From the NCBI RefSeq assembly GCF_032854445.1, contig NC_088303.1:1681501-1745500 (forward strand): a DNA stretch of 64,000 bases, read 5' to 3'. This document shows, one piece after another, positions 61,201 to 64,000 of the stretch. Made by a program: the position numbers and the translations under genes. Source of the stretch: Liolophura sinensis. Its lineage: Eukaryota; Mollusca; Polyplacophora; Chitonida; Chitonidae. Position 1 is the stretch's first letter, and each line of letters opens with the position of its first letter. A model generated the notes under the pieces. That model was not told the origin of the DNA and did no database searches. It saw only the letters and a program-made list of their open reading frames with translations.

Positions 61201-63525
61201 AAATGACAGCAGACATGTTAACAGACCAAGGCAACTAGGGAGGGGCCAGTCCTGTCAGATAGCAATACTAAGACAAGTTTTCCTAATTCCTCATATGAAA
61301 GAGTAACTTCCAGCATGATTTATTTATTTATTTGATTGGTGTTTTACGATGTACTCAAGAATATTTCACTCATACGACAGTGGCCAGCATCATGGTGGGA
61401 GGAAATCGGGCAGAGCCAGGGAAAAACCATGACAGGTTGCTGACGGACCTTTCCACATACGGCCGAAGAGGAAGCCAGCATGAACTGGACTTGAACTCAC
61501 AGCCACCGCATTGGTGAGAGACTCCCGGGTCATTACGCTGTGCTAGCGCGCTAACCAACTGAGCCACGGAGGCCCCTCCAGCATGACTTATGCCTCTTTG
61601 TAAAATGATCTTCGAAATAAAGATACACTGGTTGGGTTCAACAATTCCATTGCTTTATAAAATTATAATTTTGTCAGTCCACACCAAATAATGCCCTCAG
61701 AAAATACTTGAATAAACACCTGGCAAACATGTAGAAAGTTGAAGAATTACAACATATATACACAGCAGTCAGATATTGGTTTTGTTTACTCTTTCCTCAA
61801 ATTGTGGTTAAAGCAAACATACATGAAGAGTTTACTTTGTCCTTGTTAACTCTGGCATGAATACACCACAAATCCTACTTGAGCATCAAGGTGTATAAAG
61901 GTACAGCAAGGTGTATGAAGGTACAGCAAGGTGTATGAAGGTACAGCAAGGTGTATGAAGGTACAGCAAGGTGTATGAAGGTACAGCAAGGTGTGTGAAG
62001 GTACAGTAAGGTGTATGAAGGTACAGCAAGGTGTATGAAGGTACAGCAAGGTGTATGAAGGTACAGCAAGGTGTATGAAGGTACAGCAAGGTGTATGAAG
62101 GTACAGCAAGGTGTATGAAGGTACAGCAAGGTGTATGAAGGTACAGCAAGGTGTGTGAAGGTACAGTAAGGTGCAACAAGGCTTTTTCATGCTGTATGTT
62201 CTGCATTTGACAAGATGTGACCAGAATAATTTTGTTGATATTTTTTTTTACTAACTAAAAGTTATTCTCAGTTTATGCTGGTTGTTAAATTTTAAAGCGT
62301 TTTCACATTCAACAATGACATCAAATAAAAAAACTTCCCATCGTGTACATTAATTTATTTATGCGAGCTTGAACGGTACCATTACGAACCAGTACATAGT
62401 ATTCTAGGCTCTGTGACTGGTACACCTTGATGAGGCTACCAGCTTTCCACCACCATCTGAAAAATTCTTTATGTGCTTAAATGTACAATTCTACCAGTTC
62501 AAAGGCAACCGATTCATAAACCACTGACAGGCTAATGGCAAGCTATTACAATGAAGTTTTTAGTTTTATGCTGGCAAATACAAAGAGGGTATCTTACCTT
62601 AGGCCACAGACATGTGACTGCTCGTAGTTAAAAAGGGAATGTATCTTAGCAGGGGTGTTTACCATTACCAGACGATCAATCAGAGACTGAAAACAAAGAA
62701 AATTCACAGAACCAAAAGAATTCAATTAATCATGTGGGAATGAGAAAAAAAAAACAGCAGCATAATAAAAGTAACATATAAAGCTCTCTGAAATCAATAG
62801 TTTCTAGGACCTCCACAAATCTGATGCTTGCTATATACCCATGATTAAAAATACGTCTGTACAAGTTCAAAGCCACTTGTCTACATCACCACAATGGCAC
62901 GGATGAAGATCGATCTAATATGGGATCAAATAGCAGACCATGTCTATATAGTTTAATTGAACAGTAGTACAGATATGTTGATCACAGTACAGTAACTACA
63001 ATTGCCTGAACTCACTGCCACTGTGTCGGGCATCTGCCTCAGGGAGTAAAACTCCTGGACCGTTACCCTCTGGTCTGCTAGGGCCTCGTACACAGCCGGG
63101 AAAGATGTCAGCACGTTGAGCAATCGAATGAGGGGCTATATGGAGAAGAAACAGATTCATGAATTACATGAATTTCAAGCCACTTCTATCAAATTATAAG
63201 CGATACCAAAAAATGTTATCAAAATCAGCCAATAGTTGAAGCAGTTGTTGTAAACACACATTATCTGAATGTTACAATTATATTTGTCCACAGGGTCACA
63301 CTCTGAGTTCATCAGAATCAACTACAGAAAGAACACCATAAAGCAGCAAGAGATTGTTCTTACAAGGATGTGTGTAGCTCACCTGTAAATCACCCAGAAA
63401 ACTTACTTTGTGTGAGGGCCTGTCTATGGGGTCAACTGGCCAGATCCTGGGAGCTAAGACAGGCTGGTCAGACAGTCCACATTCCAAAACTGACCACAAC
63501 TCATGAATAAGTGCCTGGATAAATC
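46156..63525 (-). CDS. TBC1D32: TBC1D32 / broad-minded, C-terminal 15 exons (5' half outside window)
   Basis: Ciliary protein needed for axoneme-membrane coordination and Hedgehog signalling in vertebrates; its C-terminus is a TBC-like (Rab-GAP-related) domain thought to lack the catalytic residues (family knowledge). Fifteen exons with good splice signals join in frame to about 565 residues and TGA at 46158-46156; the human protein is about 1,257. Blocks that match broad-minded in order: [10 protein letters not shown] with [46 protein letters not shown] with [63 protein letters not shown], the exon ending [28 protein letters not shown], and [15 protein letters not shown]. The first exon here begins in mid-codon, so the gene continues past 64000. 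Introns carry eight or more minisatellites. Confidence 0.92.
46511..46699 (-). CDS. TBC1D32: TBC1D32 exon (TBC-like domain)
   Basis: Acceptor TCTTCGCAG, donor GTACGC. Sixty-three codons, phase 0: [49 protein letters not shown]. Confidence 0.94.
47080..48932 (-). repeat. 80-bp minisatellite built from the 3' edge and donor of the adjacent TBC1D32 exon
   Basis: + strand unit GGTCTATGGCTACCTGACAT CGTAACTGGATTTACCGGTT CATATTACTATACCTGTGCT GGAGTATAGCCTGACAGCTT, with extra 23-bp sub-repeats. On the - strand most units read LSGYTPAQ followed by GTACAG (or GTATAG), the end and donor of the exon at 48933. About 20 copies. Confidence 0.96.
48933..49073 (-). CDS. TBC1D32: TBC1D32 exon between two arrays of its own edges
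   Basis: Acceptor ATTGTAG (AG at 49075-49074), donor GTACAG. Forty-seven codons, phase 0: [47 protein letters not shown]. It fills the gap that homology predicts between the exons at 51914 and 46699. The repeats on both sides are built from its two ends, which hides it from ORF calling. Confidence 0.92.
49074..50160 (-). repeat. 58-bp minisatellite built from the 5' edge of the adjacent TBC1D32 exon
   Basis: + strand unit GGGGAATGCCACTAAACATC AGCTCAGGGGACAACAGAGA CAATACATGTACATTCTA. The part GGGGAATGCCACTTAACATC AGCTCAGGGG is identical to the start of the exon ending at 49073. A copy with the complete acceptor is at 49861-49935. Confidence 0.96.
50161..50590 (-). repeat. 73-bp variant units carrying the acceptor site
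   Basis: + strand GGGGAATACAACATCAGTTC AGGTGACAATATGCACCTAC AACAAGAAGACAATACATTT ACATGCACATTCTA, about 6 copies. On the - strand each contains GTTGTAG then GTGCAT, the exon's acceptor junction. Confidence 0.93.
50591..51913 (-). other. TBC1D32 intron, no exon recognised
   Basis: Unique sequence apart from a C-rich stretch near 51480-51510. The neighbouring exons join in phase without it. Confidence 0.6.
51914..52077 (-). CDS. TBC1D32: TBC1D32 exon ([13 protein letters not shown])
   Basis: Acceptor CTTAACAG, donor GTATGT. Encodes [20 protein letters not shown] and [15 protein letters not shown]. Confidence 0.94.
52285..52406 (-). CDS. TBC1D32: TBC1D32 exon ([11 protein letters not shown])
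   Basis: Acceptor ACTGGCAG, donor GTATCC. Encodes [20 protein letters not shown] and [19 protein letters not shown]. Phase fits both sides. Confidence 0.85.
52510..52820 (-). repeat. 58-bp minisatellite, about 5.5 copies
   Basis: + strand unit GGCTGAGGTACATATACATA TGCTTGTGAAGGCACCCTTG AGCATCCAGCCTTAACCT. No likeness to flanking exons. Confidence 0.94.
52889..52958 (-). CDS. TBC1D32: TBC1D32 exon (70 bp)
   Basis: Acceptor CCCAACAG, donor GTGAGT. Encodes [22 protein letters not shown]. Confidence 0.87.
53440..53545 (+). mobile_element. SINE family B fragment (weak)
   Basis: CATCAGTGACTTGCCAAAAG and CTGGTGGTTTACCACATTCA resemble the family B body; the end is diverged. Confidence 0.45.
53682..53762 (-). 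CDS. TBC1D32: TBC1D32 exon (81 bp)
   Basis: Acceptor TTCTTGCAG, donor GTAAGG. Encodes [26 protein letters not shown]. Confidence 0.88.
54594..54725 (-). CDS. TBC1D32: TBC1D32 exon (132 bp)
   Basis: Acceptor ATTTTCCAG, donor GTGAGT. Encodes [44 protein letters not shown]. Confidence 0.88.
54896..55150 (-). repeat. 17-bp minisatellite, about 15 copies
   Basis: + strand unit GGAATACTGCTCAACAT. Sits 170 bp above the TBC1D32 exon at 54594. Confidence 0.96.
55205..56118 (-). repeat. 36-bp minisatellite, about 25 copies
   Basis: + strand unit CTAATCTGACAGGCCAGCTA CAAACACTTCAGGGAT. Opens a 143-codon false ORF (repeating [12 protein letters not shown]). Confidence 0.97.
56300..56610 (+). mobile_element. 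SINE family B copy
   Basis: ATGGTGTGCATATCTATACC, TCAGTAACTTGCCAAAAGTC and GAAAAATTCTTGAGTATGAT match the 6815 copy; an AAATAAATAAATAAA tail follows. TACAGGTTCAAACCCGGCC is B-box-like. Confidence 0.7.
57111..57207 (-). CDS. TBC1D32: TBC1D32 exon ([15 protein letters not shown])
   Basis: Acceptor TATTTCAG, donor GTGAGT. Encodes [20 protein letters not shown] and [12 protein letters not shown]. Confidence 0.9.
57225..58440 (-). repeat. 74-bp minisatellite resembling the donor end of TBC1D32 exon 58473-58584
   Basis: + strand unit CAATCAGGTAACACTTCACT AAGAGCTGTCAGCAGCACAC CTGTGAGAAACAAGCACCAG CTCACTCAGACCAT, about 16 copies. The copy nearest the exon translates on the - strand to [18 protein letters not shown], against [17 protein letters not shown] in the exon. 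Confidence 0.95.
58473..58584 (-). CDS. TBC1D32: TBC1D32 exon ([15 protein letters not shown])
   Basis: Acceptor TATTTCAG, donor GTATGT. Encodes [20 protein letters not shown] then [17 protein letters not shown]. The 74-bp array downstream resembles its 3' end and donor. Confidence 0.93.
58655..59055 (-). repeat. 36-bp minisatellite, about 10 copies
   Basis: + strand unit ACTGTATTACAGCAAACTGG ATAACGAATATCATTT. Opens a 168-codon false ORF. Confidence 0.96.
59293..59328 (-). CDS. TBC1D32: TBC1D32 36-bp micro-exon
   Basis: Acceptor TTTTCCAG, donor GTACGT. Encodes [11 protein letters not shown] and shares split Arg codons with both neighbours. Short and only moderately conserved, but the phase is right. 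Confidence 0.72.
59360..59924 (-). other. TBC1D32 intron, small inverted repeat only
   Basis: GCAGTGTTTGGCTTTCATCC and GAGAGCCAAACACTGCCATT (59520-59565) form a hairpin with arms of about 14 bp. Otherwise unique sequence. Confidence 0.5.
59925..60236 (-). mobile_element. SINE family A copy with internal 21-bp triplication
   Basis: + strand TGATTGGTGTTCTACTCCGT ... CAGCATGAGCTGGACTTGAA ... CTAGGCCAGTGAGGCCTCTC. GAGGAAACTGGGCAGAGCC is repeated three times inside the body. Confidence 0.87.
60318..60392 (-). mobile_element. SINE family A fragment
   Basis: TTTACCCACGAACATCCGCA and GGTTGCTGGCAGAGCACC match only the middle of the family A body. Confidence 0.65.
60751..60861 (-). CDS. TBC1D32: TBC1D32 exon beside the assembly gap
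   Basis: Acceptor TTGTACAG, donor GTTTGT. Encodes [20 protein letters not shown] and [16 protein letters not shown]. Confidence 0.88.
60959..61158. other. Assembly gap (200 N)
   Basis: Exactly 200 N, a placeholder length. The bases just before (60917-60942) and just after (61159-61184) the gap are the same segment, so the gap probably hides a repeat or is a false join. Confidence 0.99.
61319..61576 (-). mobile_element. SINE family A, near full length, with target duplication
   Basis: + strand TTTATTTATTTATTTGATTG at left and GAGCCACGGAGGCCCC at right. TCCAGCATGA flanks it at 61309-61318 and 61577-61586. Confidence 0.93.
61890..62175 (-). repeat. 20-bp minisatellite, about 14 copies
   Basis: + strand unit GTATGAAGGTACAGCAAGGT. 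Sits in a TBC1D32 intron and opens false ORFs in three antisense frames. Confidence 0.97.
62176..62597 (-). other. TBC1D32 intron, nothing recognised
   Basis: AT-rich unique sequence down to the donor at 62597. Confidence 0.55.
62598..62686 (-). CDS. TBC1D32: TBC1D32 exon ([16 protein letters not shown])
   Basis: Acceptor GTTTTCAG, donor GTAAGA. Encodes [20 protein letters not shown] and YEQSHVCGL, strongly conserved in broad-minded. Confidence 0.95.
63016..63135 (-). CDS. TBC1D32: TBC1D32 exon ([14 protein letters not shown])
   Basis: Acceptor CCATATAG, donor GTGAGT. Forty codons, phase 0, [20 protein letters not shown] and [14 protein letters not shown]. Confidence 0.93.
63407..63525 (-). 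CDS. TBC1D32: TBC1D32 most 5' exon in window
   Basis: Acceptor GTTACCAG, donor GTAAGT. Encodes [20 protein letters not shown] and [12 protein letters not shown]. Enters in mid-codon; the previous exon lies beyond the repeat array and the window end. Confidence 0.93.
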
Positions 63526-63584
63526 CTGGTAACACATGAGCAGGGCTTGTCACAGGCATTTTATGGTTAAAAAGAGGAAGTATT

Positions 63585-64000
63585 TACTTTGTTACTTGGT
63601 TGGTGTTCATTTATTTGTTACTTGGTTGGTGTTCATTTACTTGTTACTTGGTTGGTGTTCATTTACTTGTTACTTGGTTGGTGTTCATTTATCTGTTACT
63701 TGGTTGGTGTTTATTTATTTGTTAATTGGTTGGTGTTCATTTATCTGTTACTTGGTTGTTCATTTACTTGTTACTTGGTTGGTGTTCATTTATTTGTTAC
63801 TTGGTTGGTGTTCATTTAATTGTTACTTGGTTGGTGTTCATTTATCTGTTACTTGGTTGGTGTTTATTTACTTGTTACTTGGTTGGTGTTCATTTATCTG
63901 TTACTTGGTTGGTGTTTATTTACTTGTTACTTGGTTGGTGTTCATTTACTTGTAACTTGGTTGGTGTTCATTTATCTGTTACTTGGTTGGTGTTCATTTA
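63585..64000 (-). repeat. 26-bp minisatellite running off the window, about 16 copies
   Basis: + strand unit TACTTGGTTGGTGTTCATTT ATTTGT. Starts about 60 bp above the TBC1D32 exon acceptor at 63526. Confidence 0.96.

Noticed and set aside
60927-61234. ORFs of 81-98 codons across the gap
   Set aside because: They consist almost wholly of unknown bases.
61846-62206. Three antisense ORFs rich in Thr-Pro-Cys
   Set aside because: The 20-bp array has no stops in three frames; not coding.

Overview
This is a eukaryotic window, from an invertebrate animal nuclear genome. Genes are split into many short exons with GT-AG introns, and the introns are filled with minisatellites and tRNA-derived SINEs. 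The cadherin has the invertebrate type-III layout (EGF and laminin-G modules before the membrane). The SINE bodies look like those I associate with marine molluscs, so a lophotrochozoan, probably a mollusc, is the best guess. The species cannot be fixed from sequence alone.

Layout. (1) 1-18500, + strand: the last 17 coding exons of a CadN-type neural cadherin (about 1,200 residues: cadherin repeats, EGF and LamG modules, membrane span, catenin-binding tail), then a possible 3.7-kb 3' UTR. (2) 18500-36100, - strand: TTLL9, a ciliary tubulin polyglutamylase, with 12 exons placed end to end in frame. Its 3' end meets the cadherin 3' end tail to tail. (3) 40266-42269, + strand: TMEM70, a mitochondrial complex-assembly protein, with two exons giving 250 residues. 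It is divergent from TTLL9. (4) 42300-46155: intergenic repeats. (5) 46156-63525, - strand: the last 15 exons of TBC1D32/broad-minded (about 565 residues), a ciliary protein; its 5' half lies beyond 64000. A 200-N assembly gap sits at 60959-61158. TTLL9 and TBC1D32 both act in cilia; TMEM70 is mitochondrial; nothing in the sequence shows joint regulation apart from the TTLL9/TMEM70 divergent arrangement.

About a quarter of the window is tandem repeat (more than 20 arrays, units 17 to about 180 bp). The most unusual observation is where several arrays came from. The TBC1D32 exon at 48933-49073 is sandwiched between two arrays: the downstream one is built from copies of its own 3' edge plus donor site, the upstream one from copies of its own 5' edge (some with the acceptor). 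Two other exons (cadherin 3809-3923, TBC1D32 58473-58584) have adjoining arrays whose units resemble their own exon-donor junction. The end of the TMEM70 coding sequence is tandemly duplicated into its 3' UTR. Three further arrays appear to have grown from SINE bodies. Minisatellites therefore seem to be born at splice junctions and SINEs here, leaving many decoy splice sites in introns. Exon boundaries were read by hand from splice signals and phase; all consecutive exons listed keep frame.
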